A stretch of 64,000 nt of DNA from Sphingobacterium arenae (GCF_014692505.1 NZ_JACNYK010000002.1:124001-188000); one strand, 5' to 3'. Numbered from the stretch's first letter, positions 53,651-62,939 are shown. Numbers and translations are program-made. The notes: generated by a model not told the origin, from the sequence alone.

Positions 53651-54655
53651 ATGAACATTGCATTTTTAATCAACCAAACGCACAAAGAGGAAACTATTTT
53701 TACAACGACTTTGCTTGCTTTCAAAGCTCACAAGCGTAGGCATACGGTATTTTATATAGGATTAGCTGATTTTACATATCATAATGAACATAATATCGGT
53801 GCCCATTGTCGAGTAGTAGAATCATCGGAAAACATAGACAATCAAGAAAGTTTTCTACAAATAGTACGTAAAAAAGAAAAACAGTATATCGACGCGTCGC
53901 AAATGGATGTATTATGGATTCGCTACGACCCTGTCGTCGATATGATCAATCGTCCGTGGGCACCTCCTACTGCATTACAATTTGCGCAGCTTATAAAACG
54001 GCAAGGAACATGGGTTATCAATGACCCGGATAAGTTGGTAGAGGCAACCAACAAATTATATCTGGAGTACTTTCCCAAACAAATTCGTCCGAAAACGATG
54101 ATTACCCGCTCTTATGAGGATGTTGTCAATTTTTTAGATAAGCAAGATTATCAAATTATCTTGAAGCCACTGACAGGCTCCGGTGGAAAAAACGTTTTTC
54201 TAGTAAAAAAAGATGAACGGCACAACCTAAAACAGACGGTCGAAGTGATTATACGCGATGGCTATTTATTGGCGCAAGAATATCTGCCCGAGGCAGCTAA
54301 TGGCGATATACGCTTTTTTCTTTTGGATGGCGAACCCATACAGATAGACGGAAAGTATGCATGTGTTAACCGGGTACAGCAAAAAGGTGATATCCGAAGC
54401 AATATTCATCAAGGCGGAAGAGCCCAGCATGCACATATTGACGATACTATTTTAGCCACAATTTCCCAAGTCGCTGAAAAACTTAAAGAGGATGGTATGT
54501 ACTTCGTAGGGCTTGATATCGTGGGAGATAAAATAATGGAAATCAATGTCTTTAGTCCAGGAGCACTCAATTTAGCCTCAAAACTAAACAACGTGGATTA
54601 TGCAGATATCGTTTTAGATAAGATAGAGAAACAGTTGGAGAAGCAGAAGAAATAA
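53651..54655 (+). CDS. GshB-like ATP-grasp ligase
   Basis: A 334-residue ATP-grasp enzyme resembling prokaryotic glutathione synthase: the N-terminal RYDPVVDMINRPW segment, VINDPDKLVEATNKLYLEYFP, ATP-binding IILKPLTGSGGKNVF, then RFFLLDGEPI, DIRSNIHQGGRA and GLDIVGDKIMEINVFSPG near the C-terminus. It forms a peptide-like bond between a carboxylate and an amine using ATP. No gshA is present in this window, and its partners are peptidase-like, so an acceptor other than gamma-glutamylcysteine should be considered. It starts 15 nt after the MATCAP-like gene. Confidence 0.9.
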   Translation: MNIAFLINQTHKEETIFTTTLLAFKAHKRRHTVFYIGLADFTYHNEHNIGAHCRVVESSENIDNQESFLQIVRKKEKQYIDASQMDVLWIRYDPVVDMINRPWAPPTALQFAQLIKRQGTWVINDPDKLVEATNKLYLEYFPKQIRPKTMITRSYEDVVNFLDKQDYQIILKPLTGSGGKNVFLVKKDERHNLKQTVEVIIRDGYLLAQEYLPEAANGDIRFFLLDGEPIQIDGKYACVNRVQQKGDIRSNIHQGGRAQHAHIDDTILATISQVAEKLKEDGMYFVGLDIVGDKIMEINVFSPGALNLASKLNNVDYADIVLDKIEKQLEKQKK

Positions 54656-54729
54656 ATATTTCTTGTCATAATTTTTGCTAAAAAACTGCCGTTCAATAGA
54701 ATTAAATTGTTATTTTTAGCAAGAACCTA

Positions 54730-55125
54730 ATGACGTGTTTTATGTTTACTAAATTAATTTCTGTAGATAATCAAAAAATTGGCACTGTCGATTTTTATGC
54801 ATATGTGATTAAAATACAGAACGACGAGGTCGGTTTTGCCATCTTTATAGATGAGCTTCCAACCCCGTTACTCTATTTTTACCGCGATAGTATAGACAGT
54901 ATAACATTTAAAATTGATAACGAACAATTTTTAGGTATCGTCAAAAACAGTAAGTTTCCTAGTGAAATGCGAAAAGAACTCTATAAAGAATTTGAATTCT
55001 TTCTGCGCACAATGGAACAACGCGCTACTGCTTACTTATTTAAAAATGCTACAGTGAAGTATATAACGAACTCACGCGATATTATCCGGTACAAAAATTA
55101 TTATATTTCTGCTAGCGTCGATTAG
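54730..55125 (+). CDS. hypothetical protein, 131 aa
   Basis: An acidic/mixed 131-residue protein starting MTCFMFTKLISVDNQKIG; an alternative ATG four codons later. No membrane segment, no recognised family. A TATTTTTA element about 20 nt upstream (54711-54718 region) suggests its own promoter, so it may not belong to the preceding cluster. It overlaps the convergent OmpA-like gene by 4 nt. Confidence 0.65.
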   Translation: MTCFMFTKLISVDNQKIGTVDFYAYVIKIQNDEVGFAIFIDELPTPLLYFYRDSIDSITFKIDNEQFLGIVKNSKFPSEMRKELYKEFEFFLRTMEQRATAYLFKNATVKYITNSRDIIRYKNYYISASVD

Positions 55126-55637
55126 TTCAGGATCACAACTTCTACCCTTCTGTTTTGCTGACGACCTTCTGGTGTTTTATTATCGGCGACCGGATTCATC
55201 TGCCCCAAGCCTTGGGTGCTAATACGCGATGGCGAAACGCCTGCATCCTCTAAAAATTTCTTAACAGAATTTGCTCTTTTTTCAGATAACCATTGGTTAT
55301 AGCCTGCTTCGCCAGTAGCATCGGTATGCCCATCTACACGAAGCTTTTTCGTTGTATCGTTGATCAACAATTTTGATAGTTTACTCAACTCTATCTTTGC
55401 CTTATCTGTTAGAAAAGAAGAATTGGTTGGGAACAGAACATCGGAGGAAAGCGTAAATTTAATTCCTTCGCCTGTACGAGTAGCATCTTTAAACTCACCT
55501 TTTACATTTTTTAAACCGTCGTCCGTTCCATCCTTGGAAACAACCGCGCCAGAATTGACCATAATAGCTTGTTGCTTACAAGACGTTATACCAAGAGCAA
55601 CGATAACGGAAAATGCCACAGTACCTAGATATTTCAT
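55122..55637 (-). CDS. OmpA-family lipoprotein
   Basis: A 171-residue lipoprotein with signal peptide and lipobox (VALGITSC, then KQQ) and a C-terminal OmpA domain (about 60-171) with KLRVDGHTDATGEAGYNQWL, SEKRANSVKKFL and GRQQNRRVEVVI, the peptidoglycan-binding signature. It tethers outer membrane to cell wall. The ATG at 55637 is preferred because it starts the signal peptide; an upstream ATG would add 15 residues. Confidence 0.92.
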   Translation of the reverse strand: MKYLGTVAFSVIVALGITSCKQQAIMVNSGAVVSKDGTDDGLKNVKGEFKDATRTGEGIKFTLSSDVLFPTNSSFLTDKAKIELSKLSKLLINDTTKKLRVDGHTDATGEAGYNQWLSEKRANSVKKFLEDAGVSPSRISTQGLGQMNPVADNKTPEGRQQNRRVEVVILN

Positions 55638-55758
55638 GAAATTTGCTTTTTTAAGTATTCCTGTAAAGGTAGTAATTTTCATCTAAATAAATTACGTATT
55701 AAATCTATAGTGAATCGTTCCACTCGGTTGTACTTTGAAGACGTGCAACCAATGTTCT

Positions 55759-57957
55759 TTATCGTTTATCTGCTCCGAATAACTTCGTTAATAATGCCTT
55801 GATTTCCGGTATTTCTTTATATAAATTCCATATCAGTCCGGAGCGTGCATTTTCTATACAAATAGTAATAGCAGCCTGATTTGTGGCAAAATATTCATCC
55901 GAGACGTCACTGTTTCGTAAATCAAGCCATGCTCGAAATCCATATTCCGTAAAAAAGTTCTCCCCGTAATTATTATACAATGCCAATACCGCTTTTTCGC
56001 CTTCATCCTTCAACATAAATATGGAAGAAGGTGCAATAGCTGGATTTATACGGTAGCTTCCTATACTATCCATACGTTGATAGAACCCCCACACATCAGA
56101 GTTGGTGGATCCTACACCTATTTCATTATCCCGACGTTTACGCACTTTAATATAATTACCTATAGCTTCTTCATAATTGACATTGCTATCGCGCAATAAC
56201 TTCGGATCGATGGTGAAAAACGGTTTATATAAATCTAATAAAGTTGATCCGGAAAAACCAAACACAAGATGTTCTCCATACATCATCGTATCCTGGAATA
56301 CAGAAACTCTGGGGGCCATGTTCTCTGTTCTCTTTTGCAAAGGATTCATGGCAAACCGTAAACTCCGCATAAATGTCATGACCGTATCTTTGGCCAAACT
56401 ATCCATCTTATTATAGTCTGATGAATAGGTCAAATCAATATATTTAACACCATTTTCGTATGCCGAAAGGGGAATAGCATATTTGGGAGAGCTCATGGCC
56501 AATAAGTACGCATTCATGGATTCGTTGATACCGCCAAGGGTTGGATAGTGATACGAAGGGTCAACTAGTGATATTTTTTCTACCAGTACGTCGTTATATC
56601 CCTCAGCTAACAACTGATTCCATTTGATATTTTCCCACAGGGCCGTTATTCGTTTTCGCAGATCTACTTCTACAGTCTCTTCCTTTGAAAAATACTGGCG
56701 CGCGACCAATAGCGCTTCTATCATCGAGGATGTAGCCAATATATCGTAAGTTGCCTCGTTATTACGGTGTTCCGGCAAACCTGTACGGCCATCGAAGTAG
56801 GCTGGGAAGACACCTAAATGATTTTGTGCTTTTGCTAGAAAATACACCATACGGGAAATTCGTCCTACTGCCAACGATCGGTTAATCCGCTCTTTTTCTA
56901 CTCCTACAATAAGACTTAAGATGGCATTCCCGCTTTCTTTCACCGATACGACAGCACGCTCTTTCATACGAAATGGCAAATACATTCCGCTATTAATATC
57001 GTAATTTTCCGCAAAATAATTGACATGTGTTTCTTGTACAAGATCCAACAATTCCGCTTTCTCCAACATTTTCGTCTTTACCTCTTTTATTTTGGAGAAT
57101 GGTGATTCTTCGTAATCGTAATCTACCCAAGCTATTTTATAATAATAGGTTTTATTCACCTCGGGCACATAGTCCAGACAACCTTGCATCGATATAGGAC
57201 GTATACCCACTGCCTTAAAATTTTCGTTATCTTCAGATCGATAGATTTTAATATAACGGATCGAAGGGGTTAACGGTAATTGCCATTCCAAACGGACTTG
57301 TTTGTCATAAGCTATTGCAGAAGAGAGTATGGCGGGAGAAGAGAGTTTTACCCGCGAAACATCTTTTGTCAAAAACTCTACTTGGTCAATAAAAAGATGA
57401 TGCATCTCGTCGTCAGCGGCATTCTGGGTAAAACGAAGTGCCCTAATCGATTCTTTGACGTGTAGATTTTTAAAATCGGCTATTGGAATCCGAACATCAA
57501 TCCACTTATTGTAATCGAAATGCTTGACATAAGACCCCAACTGCAGTTGATTTGTCTCGGACTGCTTTTGTTGAATACTTATTTTCGGGAGATTATCCGT
57601 CTTTGTGTTTTCAGACTTAATAAACAACTTAAGTACAAGGTAGTGTGAACGCTCGACTTCGTAATGGAGCTTTTGTCGACTATATTGTAGATCGACTTGC
57701 CACTCGCCGTTCACAGCAGACTTGTATTGTAGAGAAAGTGCATTACCTGGCGTGAAATACAATGTATCTGATACCAATAAATGATGATTCAAATTCTCCA
57801 CCCAAGAATACCCTGTATAAGTTACTTTGCTTTTAGCATATATACCTTTTACTAAACTATTGTCGAAAACAACTTCGGGGTAGGTATCGGCATATCCTCT
57901 TTCCAAAGTAGCGATACTACCCATTAACACCAGAACAAACAAATAGAATTGCTTCAT
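55759..57957 (-). CDS. divergent PF10091 (GH144-like) protein with N-terminal accessory domains
   Basis: A 732-residue secreted protein. A signal peptide is followed by a jelly-roll-like region (about 25-195), an FN3-like domain (about 205-290; RYIKIYRSEDNENFKAVG), and a C-terminal PF10091 alpha/alpha-barrel (about 300-725). The latter is clearly homologous to the GH144 protein of the PUL: LLDLVQETHVNYF, TNQAAITICIENARSGLIWN and YAIPLSAYENG align. Of three acidic residues in the PUL enzyme (D163, E166, E235), D405 and E479 are kept but E166 is Ala408 (DILAT instead of DIVET). Its catalytic competence or specificity is therefore uncertain. Confidence 0.88.
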   Translation of the reverse strand: MKQFYLFVLVLMGSIATLERGYADTYPEVVFDNSLVKGIYAKSKVTYTGYSWVENLNHHLLVSDTLYFTPGNALSLQYKSAVNGEWQVDLQYSRQKLHYEVERSHYLVLKLFIKSENTKTDNLPKISIQQKQSETNQLQLGSYVKHFDYNKWIDVRIPIADFKNLHVKESIRALRFTQNAADDEMHHLFIDQVEFLTKDVSRVKLSSPAILSSAIAYDKQVRLEWQLPLTPSIRYIKIYRSEDNENFKAVGIRPISMQGCLDYVPEVNKTYYYKIAWVDYDYEESPFSKIKEVKTKMLEKAELLDLVQETHVNYFAENYDINSGMYLPFRMKERAVVSVKESGNAILSLIVGVEKERINRSLAVGRISRMVYFLAKAQNHLGVFPAYFDGRTGLPEHRNNEATYDILATSSMIEALLVARQYFSKEETVEVDLRKRITALWENIKWNQLLAEGYNDVLVEKISLVDPSYHYPTLGGINESMNAYLLAMSSPKYAIPLSAYENGVKYIDLTYSSDYNKMDSLAKDTVMTFMRSLRFAMNPLQKRTENMAPRVSVFQDTMMYGEHLVFGFSGSTLLDLYKPFFTIDPKLLRDSNVNYEEAIGNYIKVRKRRDNEIGVGSTNSDVWGFYQRMDSIGSYRINPAIAPSSIFMLKDEGEKAVLALYNNYGENFFTEYGFRAWLDLRNSDVSDEYFATNQAAITICIENARSGLIWNLYKEIPEIKALLTKLFGADKR

Positions 57958-57976
57958 AACAAATATCGATCTTCGA

Positions 57977-57984
57977 CAAAAATA
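57977..57984 (-). promoter_or_regulatory. -7 element of the PF10091 gene
   Basis: On the minus strand TATTTTTG (57977-57984) matches TAnnTTTG, with the ATG about 20 nt downstream. Divergent from the tRNA cluster. Confidence 0.5.
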
Positions 57985-58121
57985 AGCAAATATTACACCA
58001 TTTAATTATTATCAGCTACTTTAAAGCCTTCGGTAAGAAAAATATTACGCACATTTTTAGATGGTTAGCACGCGTTGTATTAAAAAGCACAAAAATAATT
58101 TCAGGAATAAGATTTTCTCTC

Positions 58122-58129
58122 TATATTTG
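58122..58129 (+). promoter_or_regulatory. -7 promoter element of the tRNA-Gly-tRNA-Leu operon
   Basis: TATATTTG at 58122-58129, 11 nt before tRNA-Gly. Confidence 0.7.
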
Positions 58130-58140
58130 CATCGTCGCAA

Positions 58141-58213
58141 GCGAAAGTAGCTCAGTTGGTAGAGCACAACCTTGCCAAGGTTGGGGTCGCGAGTTCGAAT
58201 CTCGTCTTTCGCT
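58141..58213 (+). tRNA. tRNA-Gly (anticodon GCC)
   Basis: 73 nt. Acceptor GCGAAAG pairs with CTTTCGC (58206-58212); anticodon loop CTTGCCAAG gives GCC; T-loop GTTCGAATC. CCA not encoded. Tandem with tRNA-Leu, 5 nt apart. Confidence 0.96.
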
Positions 58214-58218
58214 CAGTT

Positions 58219-58303
58219 GCCTAGGTGGTGGAACTGGTAGACACGCAGGACTTAAAATCCTGTTCCCGTTAAGGGAGTGCGGGTTCGATTCCCGCCCTAG
58301 GTA
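58219..58303 (+). tRNA. tRNA-Leu (anticodon TAA)
   Basis: 85-nt class II tRNA. Acceptor GCCTAGG pairs with CCTAGGT (58296-58302, one G-U); anticodon loop CTTAAAA gives TAA for UUA/UUG; extended variable arm; T-loop GTTCGATTC. CCA not encoded. Confidence 0.95.
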
Positions 58304-58307
58304 CTTG

Positions 58308-58341
58308 GGGAAGCAATGCATTAGTATTGTTTCCCTTTTTT
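58308..58341 (+). terminator. intrinsic terminator after tRNA-Leu
   Basis: GGGAAGCAAT (58308-58317) pairs with ATTGTTTCCC (58326-58335, one wobble) around 8 nt, followed by a run of six or more T. Confidence 0.85.
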
Positions 58342-58359
58342 ATTTATAGAAATCACGAA

Positions 58360-60276
58360 TTAAAGCACTATAGGTAGATTATATTTTCCGCGATCGGCAT
58401 TATAAACCTCGGTCATAAATTGATAAAATTTCACGTATTTTTCTTTGGGATAGGCTCCTTCATACAGTTGGATCATCCGATAACTTGTCAATACACCGTC
58501 CGCTATCGACGTGCGAAACTCATATACGCCCATCTCCGTTTCCAATCGTTTATGGGCCGGTATGGCTAAGGTATCAAGATTGCCCGGCAATGTATAGTGT
58601 AGGATATCTATATCTGTATAACCACGATTGATATACAGATCGTTCTCTCGATTTCGTGTTGCTGGTATGGATCGTGCTTGATTGAATATATTTGGATGTA
58701 GGATGGCATGTGTTCCCGACATTACCACATAATTTTTTATCTTAAGATCCAATGTTTCACAAAAGGCAATCGAATCTTTATCTTCTGCAATTATTTCGTA
58801 ATCAATTTTCTGAAAACTGATGTTATCTATGTCGTACCAGTTCTTTAAGTTACGCAACTGATCCGATTGATTTAGAAGGGCATTGTAATAATGGTTATCA
58901 AACTGTGCTCCCTTAAACGTGGTCGTTAAATGACCTTCTAATGATCCATCTTCCAGTATTATAAAATGCCCCTCTCTATACTGTAGGCTTTCGTCATCGG
59001 AAAATTTGGGTGTACGCAGAAGCTTCCCTCCTTCTTCCGAGCAAGCGATAACTAATCGATCGTCTGTGAAATCGCTTAAGAATCCAAAGGGAATTTTCTG
59101 ATTGGTACATTCCAGCCAAGTCGTATCATTTTCAAAAGGTATACACAGAATAATATGATTCCCATCAGAAACATTTGCAAAATTGGCCGTAATATCTCTT
59201 TTATACGACCCGGCCTCTACAACACAGTAATAAGAAGGAATATCAACAATATCTAATAAACTCTGCATATAGTTCACTAGGGCTTTACAATCGCCATACC
59301 CTAGCTGATCCACCGTTTCCGCAGGAAAGGGTTCGATTCCTCCAATCCCTACTTGAATACTGATGTACCGTGTTTTATCTTGCATATATTTATACAGTAC
59401 CTTCGCCTTATCTTTGGGTGAATCGACACCTCTCGTTAATTCTTGTCCATGTCGAATAGTTGTTTCGGGTAACCTACGTTTATCTGCTAACAGGTGCTCA
59501 AAATTCCATTTACCAAACTCTTGCCAGTTCTTAAAATGACCTGTTTTCCTGAAATATTGAAAATTTTCGGGTACAATTCTGATACGCGTCGCCTGAAGAT
59601 CACGTGGCGGGCTATAAGGTTCGGATCGAAGAGCAGGAATGCTTTTTAACTCCCAAGTATAAGTTTTAGTTTTTCCGAGTTCTTCTACTAACGCTTCTCC
59701 ATCATAATTTTGCTGGTGTATACGAATCTCATCTGTCGGACGACACCGAAAAATATAGCTACTCTGTTCAATCGCGACGTCGTAAGCATGATCCGGCATC
59801 CAAGACGGAATCAACAGGTTTTGGTTCTCGTTAATTTCAACACTGTAAGCAATGGTGTACGGATAGCTATACACCGCTGGATTATACGCTTTCATCCGGG
59901 TATCATCATATAGATTACTTTCACCCGAAGCACTTCTATCTCGAAAGTCTTTCAAGGAAAACTTTCCGATTGAAATACCAAATTCATTAAATATCTCCCC
60001 CTTTACACTTCTTATTTTTCTAGACTTATTATAATATAACTCGATTCCTCCATGTTCGTCACCGTTTCGATTATAAACAGTCACCGCGCGCATTATCCGG
60101 ATAGTCATATCGTTGATATCTTTCATATCAATTTCTATCTGCTCGTTTCTAACCGTTGCGTCCGCGCGTTCTTTCAAATGTTCGTCAATTAGATCTACAG
60201 AATACCGATTTTGCCCCATTACACACAGGTAAACGGTACCTGTCAATAAGAGAACTAAGCAGAATCTCCTTGTCAT
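58360..60276 (-). CDS. DUF3857/transglutaminase-like protein with intact Cys
   Basis: A 638-residue secreted protein with signal peptide (LVLLLTGTVYLCVMGQ), an N-terminal DUF3857 domain (about 30-220) and a transglutaminase-like domain with the active-site Cys in LGYGDCKALVNYMQSLL and His in SDGNHIILCI. An acidic/aromatic C-terminal beta domain follows. Function unknown; transglutaminase-like domains of this type are cysteine hydrolases or acyl transferases. Its start overlaps the stop of the preceding DUF3857 gene by ATGA, a coupled pair. Confidence 0.88.
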   Translation of the reverse strand: MTRRFCLVLLLTGTVYLCVMGQNRYSVDLIDEHLKERADATVRNEQIEIDMKDINDMTIRIMRAVTVYNRNGDEHGGIELYYNKSRKIRSVKGEIFNEFGISIGKFSLKDFRDRSASGESNLYDDTRMKAYNPAVYSYPYTIAYSVEINENQNLLIPSWMPDHAYDVAIEQSSYIFRCRPTDEIRIHQQNYDGEALVEELGKTKTYTWELKSIPALRSEPYSPPRDLQATRIRIVPENFQYFRKTGHFKNWQEFGKWNFEHLLADKRRLPETTIRHGQELTRGVDSPKDKAKVLYKYMQDKTRYISIQVGIGGIEPFPAETVDQLGYGDCKALVNYMQSLLDIVDIPSYYCVVEAGSYKRDITANFANVSDGNHIILCIPFENDTTWLECTNQKIPFGFLSDFTDDRLVIACSEEGGKLLRTPKFSDDESLQYREGHFIILEDGSLEGHLTTTFKGAQFDNHYYNALLNQSDQLRNLKNWYDIDNISFQKIDYEIIAEDKDSIAFCETLDLKIKNYVVMSGTHAILHPNIFNQARSIPATRNRENDLYINRGYTDIDILHYTLPGNLDTLAIPAHKRLETEMGVYEFRTSIADGVLTSYRMIQLYEGAYPKEKYVKFYQFMTEVYNADRGKYNLPIVL

Positions 60277-62255
60277 AGCTTATTTTTTTTAAACGTAAAA
60301 TCTACTTTCTGATGTTGAATTATTCTGGAGTAAAACTCCTTGAGATGAAAATATTCTTCGACCTCATAAATAGCTTTATTCAGGTTCAGGTCTTGTTTGA
60401 GCACTAAATTACCTTCAACGTATTGCGAGCGAAAGGTGTATCTCGCAGCGGCCTCTGGAAGCGCTAAAGCGATATTTTCCGGTTGATGCTCCATATCAAA
60501 GTCTGGTGGTAAATGAATGGCAATGGAGTAGGTTTCTTTCTTCTTAGACCCAAGATCGACAGGATAATTCCGTTCTTCCAAATTAAAGGGGTTCTTTGTC
60601 ACCCTATTCATTAATATAGGATTGAAGGAGAAATACTTTCCGCGTATGCTATTGGTAAAATCCATACTGATCTCGTAACTTTCGATAAGGTCGTTATCCA
60701 GACTATCCAATTGATAGATATTTCCATCTTCAATTTGCATATTGGCCGAGTTGTTCATTCGCTCTTCAATATAGCTATCCAACGATGAAAATTTCTGAAT
60801 ATAATTTCGATGATTCAGCGCATCTAGTCCCTTATAGATAACCCGAAGTTTTCCTTTGAATTGACCTGTTTCATCTATTTTTCCAGTGATATCAAAATGA
60901 GTTGCTGCATCGATCTCATTTTCTAACCTTATCCATTCGGAAGATTTTTTTGAATAAATAATACGCCCACTTCCGTTAATACATCGCAGTGGCAACAGAC
61001 CAAAGGGAAGATTTTCTTCTGATGCATCTAAAAAATAATTTTTACCATTCACTCGAACCTGCGCTACCAAATAATTAAAATCTGATATTACGGGGTGTAT
61101 AGTTTTCGGCAGACCATTTTCGCGAGTAGATACCAACACAGGGTATACTTCAATTCCTGCCGCAGCACAGGCAGAAATCAGCGCCAGATTAATATCGCCA
61201 ACATTTCCGTTTCTTCTTTCTAAAGCGTCTTTTACACCAAATTGACTGTATTTTCCGTATACCTTATTCCACCTGATCTGGCTTTTTATGTATTCGTATA
61301 TTTTACGAGCCTTATTTTCGTCAGAATCACTCTCTGTATATATTCTGGAAAGAATATGCTTAAAATTATTTTCTCGATTAATCTGCCCACCAAACAAACG
61401 GTTAGTCAATAACTCCCGATCAACATCCTTCCATTCTTTCGTAAGGTTCTGGCGCGCTCCACTTGTTGAATAATATTGCATGAGTTCAAAGTTGATCGCC
61501 GACTTATAATTTTTGGGTGCCAACATATAACTTTCTTCATGAAAGGCAGGGATATCTGCCATAATATAAGTTAATTGTGAACAATCTTGCCGACGTCCGT
61601 TCAATAAGAAATAGTCTTTTAGCAATTTTGATTTTTGGTCAGTTAATTTATATGGACCAAGGAGTGTTACATTATAGTTGTAGAGAGCCGGAATTATCGC
61701 CGTATATTCACTATAAAGTTTAGGTATATCGTCTTGATATTCCCACGTCCTATAATTAAAAATATCGGGTGATTTTATCTCATATTCAATATCAATAATA
61801 CAGTTCTCTTTAATGTTCGGTAAGGTGAATTTGCTAAGGTTTACAAATTCATTGATTTTTTCGTGAAAGATGGCTCCCTTATCCATCTTCACTGTATGTA
61901 TCTTCCCATCTATATAATGTGTATATCCGTGAATCTCATCCACGGTTTCAAATTTATTTCCGATTTTATAGAGGGGAATAACGTAGTTAGCTTCTTTAAA
62001 CCCTTCTTTATCCAATATCTTAATCCGGACGCCATAACGATGTATGACACGTAACTCTCTTTCTGCTTCGTCCACCTGTATATCCGATTTCCCTTTTTCA
62101 ATGATAATCACCGCATGTGACGTGGAATCTATTATCGGTGAATTAGGAATTTCGAAATCGCGAAAAGAAATCGAAGGCAATCCACTCGTTTGGGCATAGG
62201 TGTCGGATAAAAGCACTTGCAAAAACCAAACAAGGGCAAGGAGTCTATATATCAT
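60273..62255 (-). CDS. DUF3857 protein with degenerate transglutaminase domain
   Basis: A 660-residue secreted protein with a DUF3857 domain after the signal peptide (ALVWFLQVLLSDTYAQ). The transglutaminase-like domain aligns with that of the next gene, but where that has GYGDCKALV this one reads GNVGDINLALI, replacing the catalytic Cys with Ile. His in TIHPVISDFNYLVA and Asp in NYFLDASEEN are kept. It is therefore probably a non-catalytic partner or binding protein. First gene of the two-gene operon. Confidence 0.87.
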   Translation of the reverse strand: MIYRLLALVWFLQVLLSDTYAQTSGLPSISFRDFEIPNSPIIDSTSHAVIIIEKGKSDIQVDEAERELRVIHRYGVRIKILDKEGFKEANYVIPLYKIGNKFETVDEIHGYTHYIDGKIHTVKMDKGAIFHEKINEFVNLSKFTLPNIKENCIIDIEYEIKSPDIFNYRTWEYQDDIPKLYSEYTAIIPALYNYNVTLLGPYKLTDQKSKLLKDYFLLNGRRQDCSQLTYIMADIPAFHEESYMLAPKNYKSAINFELMQYYSTSGARQNLTKEWKDVDRELLTNRLFGGQINRENNFKHILSRIYTESDSDENKARKIYEYIKSQIRWNKVYGKYSQFGVKDALERRNGNVGDINLALISACAAAGIEVYPVLVSTRENGLPKTIHPVISDFNYLVAQVRVNGKNYFLDASEENLPFGLLPLRCINGSGRIIYSKKSSEWIRLENEIDAATHFDITGKIDETGQFKGKLRVIYKGLDALNHRNYIQKFSSLDSYIEERMNNSANMQIEDGNIYQLDSLDNDLIESYEISMDFTNSIRGKYFSFNPILMNRVTKNPFNLEERNYPVDLGSKKKETYSIAIHLPPDFDMEHQPENIALALPEAAARYTFRSQYVEGNLVLKQDLNLNKAIYEVEEYFHLKEFYSRIIQHQKVDFTFKKNKL

Positions 62256-62259
62256 AATT

Positions 62260-62294
62260 AGGTATTTTTTTGTGAATATAACAAAAAAATACCT
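62260..62294 (-). promoter_or_regulatory. 14-bp perfect hairpin next to the start of the DUF3857 operon
   Basis: AGGTATTTTTTTGT (62260-62273) and its exact complement (62281-62294) around a 7-nt loop end 4 nt before the ATG at 62255 on the minus strand. If transcribed it would hide the translation start region. Confidence 0.65.
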
Positions 62295-62387
62295 TTAACA
62301 TAGCTGTACCATTTTTTTTCTAAGATACCCCTGCTATTTTAGTCGTTTTCAGCGCTTTTTAGTATATAAGCAATTGACGCTAAATTA

Positions 62388-62939
62388 CTATCCACGATTT
62401 TTCTTTACCCAATCTGCATAAGCATCAATCACCTGTTTGAAAAATCCTTGGCTCTTTTCTAAGACCTTCCCGTTTTCATCAAATAGTTCGTGAGCACTTC
62501 CTATATATATCTCCGGTTGCTGCATTACGGGCATATTCAGAAACACCAAGGATTGACGTACCGTATGATTAGCAATAGAAGCGGCTAACGGACTTAAAGA
62601 GGCACTTGCTACTGCAGACGGCTTACCATCCCAAACGCTTTGACCGTAAGGTCGAGACGCTACATCTAAGGCATTTTTTAACACACCGGAAATAGAACGA
62701 TTGTATTCGGGTGTGAACAAAAATACACCGTCATACTTTTTAATCTTCTCTCGAAATGCCACCCATTCCGAGGGGGGATTATCGTTATCCAAGTCTTCGT
62801 TATAATGTGGTAATTGTCCGATCTCTACAATTTCCATTTCCAAACTGTCGGGGGCTAACCTAATCAAGTTTTCAGCTACTTTCTTATTGAAAGAATCCTT
62901 GCGAAGAGATCCTACTAGGGCTGCGATTTTGTATTTCAT
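62388..62939 (-). CDS. NADPH-dependent FMN reductase
   Basis: A 183-residue flavodoxin-fold oxidoreductase (ChrR/YieF-like). FMN-binding motif ALVGSLRKDSFNKKVAENL and LFTPEYNRSISGVLKNALD are diagnostic. It reduces FMN, quinones or similar electron acceptors with NAD(P)H. It sits next to a ring-cleaving dioxygenase gene in the same orientation, a pairing seen in quinone-stress loci (for example with MhqO-type enzymes). Confidence 0.92.
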   Translation of the reverse strand: MKYKIAALVGSLRKDSFNKKVAENLIRLAPDSLEMEIVEIGQLPHYNEDLDNDNPPSEWVAFREKIKKYDGVFLFTPEYNRSISGVLKNALDVASRPYGQSVWDGKPSAVASASLSPLAASIANHTVRQSLVFLNMPVMQQPEIYIGSAHELFDENGKVLEKSQGFFKQVIDAYADWVKKNRG

